From Martelella mediterranea (lineage in GTDB: Bacteria; Pseudomonadota; Alphaproteobacteria; Rhizobiales; Rhizobiaceae), in assembly GCF_021021415.1 (NCBI RefSeq), contig NZ_JAINWJ010000059.1:1-45967 (forward strand): 45,967 nucleotides of DNA, written 5' to 3'. Each line of letters starts with the position of its first letter. The stretch's first letter is position 1. The position numbers were made by a program, and so were the translations under genes. This document shows, one piece after another, positions 14,687-22,327 of the stretch. The notes beneath the pieces are model-generated. The model worked only from the letters and a program-made list of their open reading frames with translations. It searched no databases and was not told the origin of the DNA.

Positions 14687-16150
14687 ATGACTTTCAGGAT
14701 CGCTGTCGGCGGCATCCACACCGAATGCTCGACCGGCAATCCGGCGCTGATGACGGTGGAAAACTTCCGCGTTCTCGAAGGCGACGCATTGCCGAAGGCG
14801 GATTACTTCAGCTTCCTGCGGGAGGCGGACAATGTCGAAATCCTGCCGCTTCTCCATGCCCGCGCCGTGCCCGGCGGGCCGGTATCGGTTGAAACCTATC
14901 GGGCCTTCAAGGCCGATTTCCTGAAGCGTCTTCAGGCCAGCCTGCCGCTCGACGGTCTCTATCTCGCCATGCATGGCGCGATGAATGTCGACGGCATGGA
15001 CGATGCCGAGGCCGACTGGATCTCGGCCGCGCGGGAGGTGGTCGGCGCGGCCTGCCCGATCGCCGTTTCCTACGATCTCCACGGCAATGTCAGCCAGACG
15101 ATTATCGACCAGATCGACATCTTCGCGGCCTATCGCACCGCGCCGCATATCGATGTGCGCGAAACCATGGTCCGGGCCTATTCGATGCTGGTGAAATCGC
15201 TCGAGACCGGGATGCGCCCCGGCGTGATCTGGGCCCCGGTGCCGGTGCTTTTGCCCGGTGAGCGGACTTCGACCGAGGACGAGCCCGCCGCCTCGCTCTA
15301 CCGCAAGCTGCCGGCCTTTGATGCGCGTGAGGGCATCTGGGACGCCAATCTGATGGTCGGCTATGTCTGGGCCGACGAGCCGCGCGCCACCGCTTGCGCC
15401 GTGGTGACGGCAATCGATTGGGTCGCGGCGGAAAAGGCGGCGGCAGAAATCGCGTTGTCCTACTGGGATGCCCGCGCAGACTTCGCCTTCGGTCCCGTCA
15501 CCGGCTCGCTGGAAGAGATGCTGGACATCGCCGAAAAGGCGGACACGAAACCCGTCATCCTCGCCGATTCTGGCGACAATCCCACCGGCGGCGGGGTCGG
15601 CGACCGCGCCGACGTGCTTGTCGCGCTGATCGCGCGCGGCTTCAAGGGCGCCCTGATCGCCGGGATCGCCGACCGGCCGGCGGTGGAGGATTGTTTCGCC
15701 GCCGGCAAGGGCGCGGTGCTCGATCTTTTCATCGGCGGCACGCTCGATGACAAGAGCCCGTCGGCGACCGCGACGGCCAGGATCATCCGTCTTGACGATC
15801 CGGCGGGCCCCGACGAGCGGCAGGCCGTGGTCGAGACCGGCGGCATCACCATCGTGTTGTCGGCGCGCCGGCGTCCCTACCACAATATCGCGGATTTCAC
15901 CCAGCTCGGCCTTGATCCCAAAGCCTTCCGGCTGCTGGTGGTCAAGTCCGGCTATCTTTCGCCCGAGCTCGCGCCGATCGCCAATCCGAACCTGATGGCG
16001 CTCACCGATGGCGCGGTCAACCAGGATATCGAGGCCCTGCCCAACCAAAGGCGGCGCGGGCCATGCTACCCGTTCCAGCGCGATTTCGCCTATGCGCCTG
16101 AGCCGCACCCCTCGAAGCGGTGGAGGGCGGCACATGACGGCGGGGAATAA
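14687..16150 (+). CDS. M81 family metallopeptidase (MlrC-like), copy 2
   Basis: This 487-residue protein opens with FRIAVGGIHTECSTGNP, the M81 N-terminal block. It has MHGAMNVDG and SYDLHGNVSQ with likely metal ligands, and the signature ADSGDNPTGGGVGDRADVL near residue 297. It is clearly diverged from copy 1 at 9575-11065, so the two are probably not recent duplicates. ATG 14687 follows GAGGCGG, seven bases after the hexosaminidase stop; the in-frame ATG upstream would overlap that gene and is rejected. The tight pairing with a GH20 enzyme suggests that both act on one substrate with sugar and amide parts. That is an inference; the family's known activity is limited to few examples. Confidence 0.88.
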   Translation: MTFRIAVGGIHTECSTGNPALMTVENFRVLEGDALPKADYFSFLREADNVEILPLLHARAVPGGPVSVETYRAFKADFLKRLQASLPLDGLYLAMHGAMNVDGMDDAEADWISAAREVVGAACPIAVSYDLHGNVSQTIIDQIDIFAAYRTAPHIDVRETMVRAYSMLVKSLETGMRPGVIWAPVPVLLPGERTSTEDEPAASLYRKLPAFDAREGIWDANLMVGYVWADEPRATACAVVTAIDWVAAEKAAAEIALSYWDARADFAFGPVTGSLEEMLDIAEKADTKPVILADSGDNPTGGGVGDRADVLVALIARGFKGALIAGIADRPAVEDCFAAGKGAVLDLFIGGTLDDKSPSATATARIIRLDDPAGPDERQAVVETGGITIVLSARRRPYHNIADFTQLGLDPKAFRLLVVKSGYLSPELAPIANPNLMALTDGAVNQDIEALPNQRRRGPCYPFQRDFAYAPEPHPSKRWRAAHDGGE

Positions 16151-16289
16151 GCCATGGGCATCCCGGCGCTGAATCGTCACGGGCGCTGCCTGCCGACAAC
16201 AGCGAGGGAGGCTTTCGCCGCGGCGCGATTGCGGATATTGCGCTTTGCGCGATCTTCCGACAACGCCTCTCCTTCGACGGCCTGACCCC

Positions 16290-17483
16290 ATGCCCAACAC
16301 AGTCTCGCTCATTCTGAAAAACCCGTCGATCCGCATATCGGCGACGGGCGTTTTCTGTTTCGGCTTCGCGGGCGCCGCCACCGCGCCCTATCTCTCGGTC
16401 ATCGGCATCCAGGAGCTCGGGATGAGCGATCGGGGCTATGCGCTGGTGATGGCGGCGGGCGCGCTGATTTCGGTGGCGGCAAGCGTTCTGATCGGCAACC
16501 TCACCGACCGGCTCGGCAGCTACCGGCTGATGTTGGCGCTCTGCGCCGTTTCGGGTTTCGTCGGCTTTACCAGCGTCTACCTTCTGCCTTCGATTGAAAG
16601 CTTCGCGCTGGCGAAGGTCGTGTTCATTCCGCTGTTCACGGCGCTTTATCCGCTGCTGTTCGCCAATGTCCGCACCGAAACGGCAAGTCTGCCCTCGGCT
16701 GAGGTGGCATCGGTCAATTCCGGCATCAGGGCGGTCTTGTCGCTCTCCTGGGTGCTGGTGCCGGGCGTGGTCGGCGTCGCGCTTGCCGAAAGCCGGAATA
16801 TGCTGCCCGCCTTTCTGTTCGCCGGCATGGCGTCGCTCGCCTGTCTCGCGCTGTTCGTTTTCGGCATGGCAAAGCCGGACAAGACGCTGCGGGTGCGGCC
16901 GGCGGAGTCTTTTTTCAGGGCGTTTGCGGCGTTCTCGCAGCGCGGGCTGTGGCTGCGCCTGCTGGCGATCGCGCTGATGACCGCCATGCTGCATATGAAC
17001 GCCGCGGTGCTGCCGCTGATCGTGACCGATCAGGCCGGCGGCGCGGTCGCCGATATCGGCGTGCTGGTCGGCATCGTCGCCGCCCTCGAGATCGTGTTCA
17101 TCATCGGCTGGGGCTATGCGGAACGCTATGTGCCGCAGGTCGCGATCCTGATCGTCGGCACGGTGATCTATGCGCTCTATTTGTTCCTGCTCGGCAATAT
17201 CACGGCGGTGTGGCAGGCCTATGCGCTGACGGGGATCGCCGGCCTCGGGGCGGCGGCGATCATCTCGATCCCGGTGACCTATCTGCAGAACCTGATCGCC
17301 CACAAGGCCGGGCTCGGCGCCTCGCTGATATCCGTCAACATGTTCGCCAGCGCCGGCATCGCCGCCGCGCAATTCGCGATCGGCACCAGGGTGACCGATT
17401 ATGCCGGAACCGCTATCTTGTCCGCCGCCGCCGGGTTCGCCGGCGCGCTGCTGGTCTTCTTTCTCGACCGGAGACGTTCATGA
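16290..17483 (+). CDS. MFS transporter, possibly sugar-transporter (SET) like
   Basis: The 397-residue protein has about 12 hydrophobic segments and the MFS loop motif NLTDRLGSYR between helices 2 and 3. It ends in a short basic tail. Features such as GFAGAATAPYLSVIGIQELG at the N-terminus recall sugar efflux transporters, but this sub-family call is tentative. ATG 16290 is chosen from homolog-like N-terminal length; its ribosome binding site is poor and 15 extra upstream codons are possible. The gap from the M81 gene is 139 bases with no feature I can recognise. The stop overlaps the cutC start (ATGA). It probably moves the pathway's substrate or a product across the inner membrane. Confidence 0.85.
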   Translation: MPNTVSLILKNPSIRISATGVFCFGFAGAATAPYLSVIGIQELGMSDRGYALVMAAGALISVAASVLIGNLTDRLGSYRLMLALCAVSGFVGFTSVYLLPSIESFALAKVVFIPLFTALYPLLFANVRTETASLPSAEVASVNSGIRAVLSLSWVLVPGVVGVALAESRNMLPAFLFAGMASLACLALFVFGMAKPDKTLRVRPAESFFRAFAAFSQRGLWLRLLAIALMTAMLHMNAAVLPLIVTDQAGGAVADIGVLVGIVAALEIVFIIGWGYAERYVPQVAILIVGTVIYALYLFLLGNITAVWQAYALTGIAGLGAAAIISIPVTYLQNLIAHKAGLGASLISVNMFASAGIAAAQFAIGTRVTDYAGTAILSAAAGFAGALLVFFLDRRRS

Positions 17484-18190
17484 CCACACTTTTGGAAATC
17501 TGTGTCGGCGATATCGGCGGACTTGATACGGCGGTGGAAGCCGGCGCAGACCGGATCGAATTATGCGCGGCGCTCGACCAGGGCGGGCTGACGCCGTCTA
17601 CCGGGCTGATCGAAATCGCCGCCGCCGCGCCGGTGCCCGTCCATGTGTTGATCCGCCCGCGCGCCGGCGGCTTTGTCTATTCGGCGCGGGAGTTCGAAAC
17701 CATGCTGCGCGATATCGCCTTTTGCCGGGCGGCGGGCATTGCCGGCGTGGTCATCGGCGCGCTCGACCGCAATCACGACCTCGACGCGGATGGGCTTGCG
17801 ACCCTCATCGCGGCCGCCGGCGGCATGGATATCACCCTGCACCGCGCCTTCGACCTGACCCGCGATCCCTTCGCGGCGCTTGAGACGGCGATAAGCCTCG
17901 GCATTCCGCGCATTCTCACCTCCGGGCAGGAGCAGCGCGCCAGCGAGGGTCGCGAGCTGATTGCCGAACTGGCGAAGGCGGCGGGCGGACGGATCGCGCT
18001 GATGCCGGGCGGTGGGCTCACTCCCGAAAACGCCCACCTGTTTCTGGCGATCCCGGGCGTCAGCGAACTGCATGCCTCCTGCACGATGCGCCATCAGGCC
18101 GAAGGGTTGAAGCTGCAGGGGTTCGAGAGCGCCGCGCCCGGCCGCACCGATGCCGTGGCAATCCGGGCGATGAAGGCGGCGATGGCCTGA
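17480..18190 (+). CDS. cutC: CutC family protein
   Basis: CutC was first linked to copper tolerance, but it is a TIM-barrel protein without an agreed enzymatic role. The 236-residue product shows the family blocks LLEICVGDIGGLDTAVEAGADRIELCA in the first ~30 residues, VHVLIRPRAGGFVYS, DITLHRAFDL, RILTSGQEQ and LMPGGGLTPEN. Coverage is full-length. ATG 17480 overlaps the transporter stop by four bases, so its expression is tied to a carbohydrate-type operon rather than to a metal operon. The frame is open for more than 500 bases upstream inside the transporter gene but that part is a shadow. Assignment to the family is firm; a copper role here is doubtful. Confidence 0.92.
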   Translation: MTTLLEICVGDIGGLDTAVEAGADRIELCAALDQGGLTPSTGLIEIAAAAPVPVHVLIRPRAGGFVYSAREFETMLRDIAFCRAAGIAGVVIGALDRNHDLDADGLATLIAAAGGMDITLHRAFDLTRDPFAALETAISLGIPRILTSGQEQRASEGRELIAELAKAAGGRIALMPGGGLTPENAHLFLAIPGVSELHASCTMRHQAEGLKLQGFESAAPGRTDAVAIRAMKAAMA

Positions 18191-18211
18191 GGCCTTTACA
18201 TCAGGCGCTGT

Positions 18212-18227
18212 CAGCCGATGCCGGCTG
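18212..18227. terminator. Small hairpin between convergent genes
   Basis: CAGCCG (18212-18217), a four-base loop and CGGCTG (18222-18227) lie between the convergent cutC and PLP-enzyme genes. There is no T-run on either side, so a terminator role is only a possibility. Confidence 0.3.
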
Positions 18228-18239
18228 GATGCGCTCCGC

Positions 18240-19286
18240 CTATCGCGTCAGCCCGCGCGCATCCACCGGCAATTCGCTGATCTCGCCATCGGCCTCGACC
18301 CAGATCGCGTCATGCAGGTTGGTGACCGGGCAGACATGGTTGGGCACGATCCGCAGCTTTTCGCCGATCTCGGGCTTGGCGGCCGAGTGCGTCAGGTCGA
18401 CCATGCCGTGTTCCTCGCTCAGTCGGTCGATCACCGCATCGGGATAGGCGCGGATCAGGCCGTGGCCCGGCCCGCCCTTGCCGGCGGGATCGCTGGTGAG
18501 CGTCTTCGAGCCGGCATCGATGATCGCGCGGTTTTCCTCTGGGCGGCTTACCACGGTGGCGATCACGTCGAAGGCGCAATCGGCGAGGCTTGCATGGCCG
18601 GCGCCGATCATCATCCGATCATTGTAGATATAGGTGCCGACCCGGAGCTCATCGATCACGCCAAGCTCATGGACGCTGAAGGCATCCGGCGTTCCGCCGC
18701 CCGAGACCATCGGAATGGCAATGCCGGCGTCATCGAAGGCGGCGCGGGCGGCGTTGACGAAGGCGACGGTATTTTCGTTCGCCGGATAGGTCATCAGCCC
18801 GGCAAAGGTCAGATGCGGCGTTTCGGTGATCCTGCGGGCAAGCGCCAGCGCATCCTCGACCCGCACCACGCCGGTGCGTTTCGCGCCGCTGTCGAATTCG
18901 ACCAGCACGCCGATCGGATGGCCAGCGCTCGCGGCCGCCTCGGCGGCTGTGGAAAGGGCTTGCTCACTGTCGATCGCGACCGTCATCTTCACCCGCGCGG
19001 CAAGGGCGGCGAGGCGCTTCGCCTTGCCGATCAGCGGATAGGAAATCAGGATATCGTCGATCCCGGCATCGGCCATCACCTCGGCCTCGCCGAGCTTCTG
19101 GCAGGTGATGCCGTGCGCGCCGAGCGCCAGCTGGCGTTTCGCCATGGCGATGCTCTTGTGGGTCTTGATATGCGGGCGCAGCCGGATGCCGTGGCTATCG
19201 CAATAATCCTGCATGCGCTTCAGATTGGCGTCGACAATGGCGAGATTGACAAGCGGGGCGGGGGTTTCGAGGTCTTCAAACGTCAC
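18240..19286 (-). CDS. D-threonine aldolase / D-serine dehydratase-like PLP enzyme
   Basis: This 348-residue protein belongs to the fold-type III PLP group with an alanine-racemase-like N-terminal barrel. RPHIKTHKS puts the PLP-binding lysine at Lys41. The C-terminal PNHVCPVTNLHD gives the His317-x-Cys319 metal pair found in eukaryotic-type D-serine dehydratases and D-threonine aldolases. Such enzymes split or dehydrate D-beta-hydroxy-amino acids. Which reaction applies cannot be decided here. Its start is 34 bases from the stop of the SDR gene upstream on the same strand, so the two form a likely transcript. A D-hydroxy-amino-acid step fits with the RidA gene nearby, since dehydratases make reactive enamines that RidA clears. 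Confidence 0.88.
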   Translation of the reverse strand: MTFEDLETPAPLVNLAIVDANLKRMQDYCDSHGIRLRPHIKTHKSIAMAKRQLALGAHGITCQKLGEAEVMADAGIDDILISYPLIGKAKRLAALAARVKMTVAIDSEQALSTAAEAAASAGHPIGVLVEFDSGAKRTGVVRVEDALALARRITETPHLTFAGLMTYPANENTVAFVNAARAAFDDAGIAIPMVSGGGTPDAFSVHELGVIDELRVGTYIYNDRMMIGAGHASLADCAFDVIATVVSRPEENRAIIDAGSKTLTSDPAGKGGPGHGLIRAYPDAVIDRLSEEHGMVDLTHSAAKPEIGEKLRIVPNHVCPVTNLHDAIWVEADGEISELPVDARGLTR

Positions 19287-19320
19287 ATCGTTTCCTTTCG
19301 GCGCGGTCCTGCGGATCGCC

Positions 19321-20115
19321 TCAGCGATCTTCCAGCGTCAGTTCGCGCGCCATTTGCAGATTGCCGGCCATCAGCCCGCCATCGACCGGCAGCGTCACGC
19401 CGGAGATGAAGCCGGCATCGTCGGAGGCAAGGAAGGTTACCGCCTTTGCGATATCCACGGGTTTGGCGACGCGGCCGAGCGGATACCATCGGGTCAGCCC
19501 GTCCAGCACGTCGGGTTTCTGCGCGATCCGCGCGTCCCAGGCCGGTGTCTGCACCGTGCCGGGGCAGATGATGTTGGCGCGGATATTGTGTTCGCCATAT
19601 TCGGTCGCCATGGTCCGCGTCAGACTTTCAAGCCCGGCCTTGGCGGCGCTGTAGGCCGGCTGGCCGAGCGTGGTGAGCCCGTTGACCGAGCCGATCACCA
19701 CGATCGCGCCGCGCCTGGCCGCCTTCATGTCGTCGATCACCGCGCGCACGGTGTTGAACGTGCCGGCGAGATTGTCGGCGACATCCTGGCGGAAACTTTC
19801 CGGCGTGGTCTTGTCGAGCGTGGGCGCGGTGCCGCCGACAAAGGCGTTGGCGACGACGATATCGACCGGGCCCAGTTCGCCGCTCGCCGCATCGACGGCG
19901 GCCTTGAAGGCCTCGTAATCGGTGATGCTGGCCGCAGCAGCGGCGACGGCACGGCCCTCGGCCTTGAGACCCGCGACCGCCTCGTCCACCTTGTCGGCGC
20001 GGATATCGCTGATGATGACGGCGGCGCCTTCAGCCAGGAAATCCTTCACCACCGCCGCGCCGACGCCGCCGACGCCGCCGGTGACGAGCGCGACCCGCCC
20101 TTCCAGTCGTTTCAT
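19321..20115 (-). CDS. Short-chain dehydrogenase/reductase (SDR), FabG-like
   Basis: The 264-residue protein has the cofactor motif TGGVGGVG (residues 12-19), VVANAF in place of the usual NNAG block, GSVNG with the catalytic serine, and Tyr155-x3-Lys159 in PAYSAAKAGL. It closes with the common FISGVTLPVDGGL segment. The VVANAF variation is a mild departure from the classical motif. It is the first gene of a two-gene minus-strand unit with the PLP enzyme and is divergent from ridA. A hydroxy-acid or sugar-alcohol substrate is possible; nothing in the sequence identifies it. Confidence 0.9.
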   Translation of the reverse strand: MKRLEGRVALVTGGVGGVGAAVVKDFLAEGAAVIISDIRADKVDEAVAGLKAEGRAVAAAAASITDYEAFKAAVDAASGELGPVDIVVANAFVGGTAPTLDKTTPESFRQDVADNLAGTFNTVRAVIDDMKAARRGAIVVIGSVNGLTTLGQPAYSAAKAGLESLTRTMATEYGEHNIRANIICPGTVQTPAWDARIAQKPDVLDGLTRWYPLGRVAKPVDIAKAVTFLASDDAGFISGVTLPVDGGLMAGNLQMARELTLEDR

Positions 20116-20306
20116 CCGGCCTCTCCTCTGGTTCGGGTTGATTTACCGATGCATAGCCGATGGATCGGGATCGGGAAAGCCTTCGTTGGAGAAGCGGACC
20201 GCAGCACTGCTACGGCGCTTTGGCGCGTTGCGCGATGCAGTTTTTCTGTGGCAGGTGTGCTGGAGAATGACGGTCCATTTTGCCAAACCCGAAGAAAGGC
20301 CTTTCC

Positions 20307-20693
20307 ATGAGCAAGATCGAACACTTCCACGCCGAAGGCGGCGCGTCCAATCCCGCACCGCTCAGCCCGGCCGTCAGGGCCGGCGATTTCGTCTATGTCT
20401 CCGGCCAGGTGCCGACCCTTGCCGATGGCTCGGTCGCAGCCCACGACGTCGAGACCCAGACCGCGCAGGTGATGCGCAATATCGAGGAGGCGCTGAAGCT
20501 GGCCGGCTGCGAACTCTCCGATATCTGCAAGACCACGGTGTGGCTGCACGATGCCCGCGATTTCGCCCGGTTCAACAAGGCCTATTCGGCGTTTTTCGAA
20601 CAGGGCAAATTCCCGGCCCGCTCAACCACCGAGGCGCGGCTGATGATCAATATCCTGGTCGAGATCGAGGCGGTGGCCTACAAGCCGGTTTAA
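20307..20693 (+). CDS. RidA-family enamine/imine deaminase
   Basis: RidA proteins hydrolyse reactive 2-aminoacrylate-type enamines released by PLP dehydratases. The 128-residue product has the hallmark blocks VYVSGQVPTLADG, QVMRNIEEALKLAG and ARSTTEA. Arg105 in the last block is the catalytic arginine, at the same position as in well-studied family members. ATG 20307 follows AAAGG by six bases; nine extra in-frame codons upstream are rejected. It is divergent from the SDR/PLP-enzyme pair and precedes an MFS gene by 136 bases. Its placement beside a D-hydroxy-amino-acid dehydratase-like enzyme suggests a matched pair, though RidA paralogs occur in many settings. Confidence 0.9.
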   Translation: MSKIEHFHAEGGASNPAPLSPAVRAGDFVYVSGQVPTLADGSVAAHDVETQTAQVMRNIEEALKLAGCELSDICKTTVWLHDARDFARFNKAYSAFFEQGKFPARSTTEARLMINILVEIEAVAYKPV

Positions 20694-20829
20694 ATGGGGT
20701 CTCTCTGATCGGGGCGGCAAGATAGACGCCTGATACATCACCGAAACCTTGGTTGTCCTTCAAATCTATTCACTGTTCTTATGGCGGAAACGCTGCTAGA
20801 TCGGAATTTTCGGAGGGTTTGAGGGTCAG

Positions 20830-22062
20830 ATGCGCGGGCAATCGGAAACCACCCAGAACATGACCAGCATCATGGTCGCCGGCGGGATCGTGCTGGCGCT
20901 TTCCTTCGGGGTGCGCGCGGTGCTCGGCGGGGTGATCGAGCCGCTGTCCAACGACCTGTTCGGCGGGCGGCTGGAAATCTTTTCTATCTCGCTTGCGATC
21001 CAGAACCTGGTCTGGGGGCTTGCCCAGCCGTTTTTCGGCATGCTGGCCGATAAATACGGCGACCGGCGCGCCATGTGGCTCGGTTTTGCCTTCTATGTGA
21101 TTGGCATGGGCATTTCGATCATCGGCACCACGCCCTTCGCCCAGCATATGGGCGCGGGCGTGCTGGTCGGCATGGGCATTTCCGGCACGGCCTTCGGCAC
21201 GGTGCTGGCCGTCGTCGGCCGCGCCGCGCCGCCGGAAAAGCGCGGCTTCTATCTCGGCGTGGCCTCCGCCACCGGCTCGGCCGGGCAGGCGATCCTGCCG
21301 TTTCTGGTCGCCTTCCTGATCACCCATTTCGACTGGCGCATGACGATGGCGATCCTGACGGCGCTGCTGGTGCCGATGGCGTTCGCGATCCCCTTCCTGA
21401 AGGTGAAGCAGGCACCCGGCGCAAGCGCGCCGCCGCCGATCGATCTGCCGCAGACCCTCAGGCAGGCCTTCGGCCATACCAGCTTTCTGATGCTGGGGCT
21501 CGGATTCTTCGTCTGCGGTTTTCACCTCGCCTTCATCACCGCCCATCTGCCGACCTATGTGCAGAATTTCTGCGCCGGCACCGGCATGTCGCCCTCGCAA
21601 TTGCGCGGCCTCGGCCTGCAGGCCCTGGCCTTGGCGGGTTTCGGCAATATCTTCGGAACGCTGCTCGCCTCCAAGCTCGGCAATATCTTCGCCAAGCCCC
21701 ATGTGCTGGCGGCGATCTACGCGGCGCGAGCCGCCGTCATCCTGGTCTTCATCTGGTTGCCGCTGACGCCCGCCTCGGTGCTGATCTTCGGCATGCTGAT
21801 GGGCGGGCTCTGGCTTTCCACCGTGCCGCTCACCAGCGGGCTGATCGTGGTGATGTTCGGCCCGCGCGCCATGGGCACGCTGTTCGGTTTCGTGTTTCTG
21901 AGCCATCAGCTCGGCGGCTTCACCGGCGTCTGGCTTGGCGGCGCGTGGTTCGACCGCTACGGCAATTACGACATGATCTGGTATGCCGCGATCGTCCTCG
22001 GTCTGCTGTCCGCGCTGGTGCATCTGACGGTGCGCGAGCGCCCGGCACCGGCTTTCGCCTGA
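20830..22062 (+). CDS. MFS transporter
   Basis: The 410-residue protein has about 12 membrane segments and the MFS loop motif ADKYGDRRAMW after helix 2. The second-half loop PRAMGTLFG and the long helix QLGGFTGVWLGG are like those of the monocarboxylate/oxalate-formate branch of MFS carriers. That branch assignment is tentative. The ATG is preceded by GAGGG three bases upstream and GGAGGG a little further. A possible promoter (TTGTCC near 20753, then TTCTTA 17 bases on) lies in the gap after ridA. Substrate unknown; the location at the edge of the second catabolic region suggests uptake of its substrate. Confidence 0.85.
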   Translation: MRGQSETTQNMTSIMVAGGIVLALSFGVRAVLGGVIEPLSNDLFGGRLEIFSISLAIQNLVWGLAQPFFGMLADKYGDRRAMWLGFAFYVIGMGISIIGTTPFAQHMGAGVLVGMGISGTAFGTVLAVVGRAAPPEKRGFYLGVASATGSAGQAILPFLVAFLITHFDWRMTMAILTALLVPMAFAIPFLKVKQAPGASAPPPIDLPQTLRQAFGHTSFLMLGLGFFVCGFHLAFITAHLPTYVQNFCAGTGMSPSQLRGLGLQALALAGFGNIFGTLLASKLGNIFAKPHVLAAIYAARAAVILVFIWLPLTPASVLIFGMLMGGLWLSTVPLTSGLIVVMFGPRAMGTLFGFVFLSHQLGGFTGVWLGGAWFDRYGNYDMIWYAAIVLGLLSALVHLTVRERPAPAFA

Positions 22063-22327
22063 AGGCGGCCCCGTCTTTAAGACTTCGGAAACCATGTCCG
22101 CCTAATCTGGCCCGGCTCCGGCGAGAACGGAGGCGCTTGCTTTATTTCCGCCGGACTCTTTTCGCGGATTCGTCAAGCGTCTATGTTTTGAGGGGCGCGA
22201 TTCGGCAATCGGCCGGATCTTCATGAACATGAAATGCCTAGGGGCAAAACCGTCTGGAAAAGGCGGCGCTGCTCCGACAATGACGATTCCGGCGGTAGCG
22301 CGGATCGTCGGAATGACGGATGGTTAG
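22063..22327. other. Non-coding gap before divL
   Basis: No gene is visible in these 265 bases between the MFS gene and the kinase gene. The region should hold the kinase promoter, but I see no convincing -35/-10 pair and no full CtrA-type TTAA-N7-TTAA site. Confidence 0.4.

Noticed and set aside
22200-22327. CtrA binding site or clear promoter before divL
   Set aside because: No TTAA-N7-TTAA arrangement and no -35/-10 pair of acceptable spacing that I could defend.
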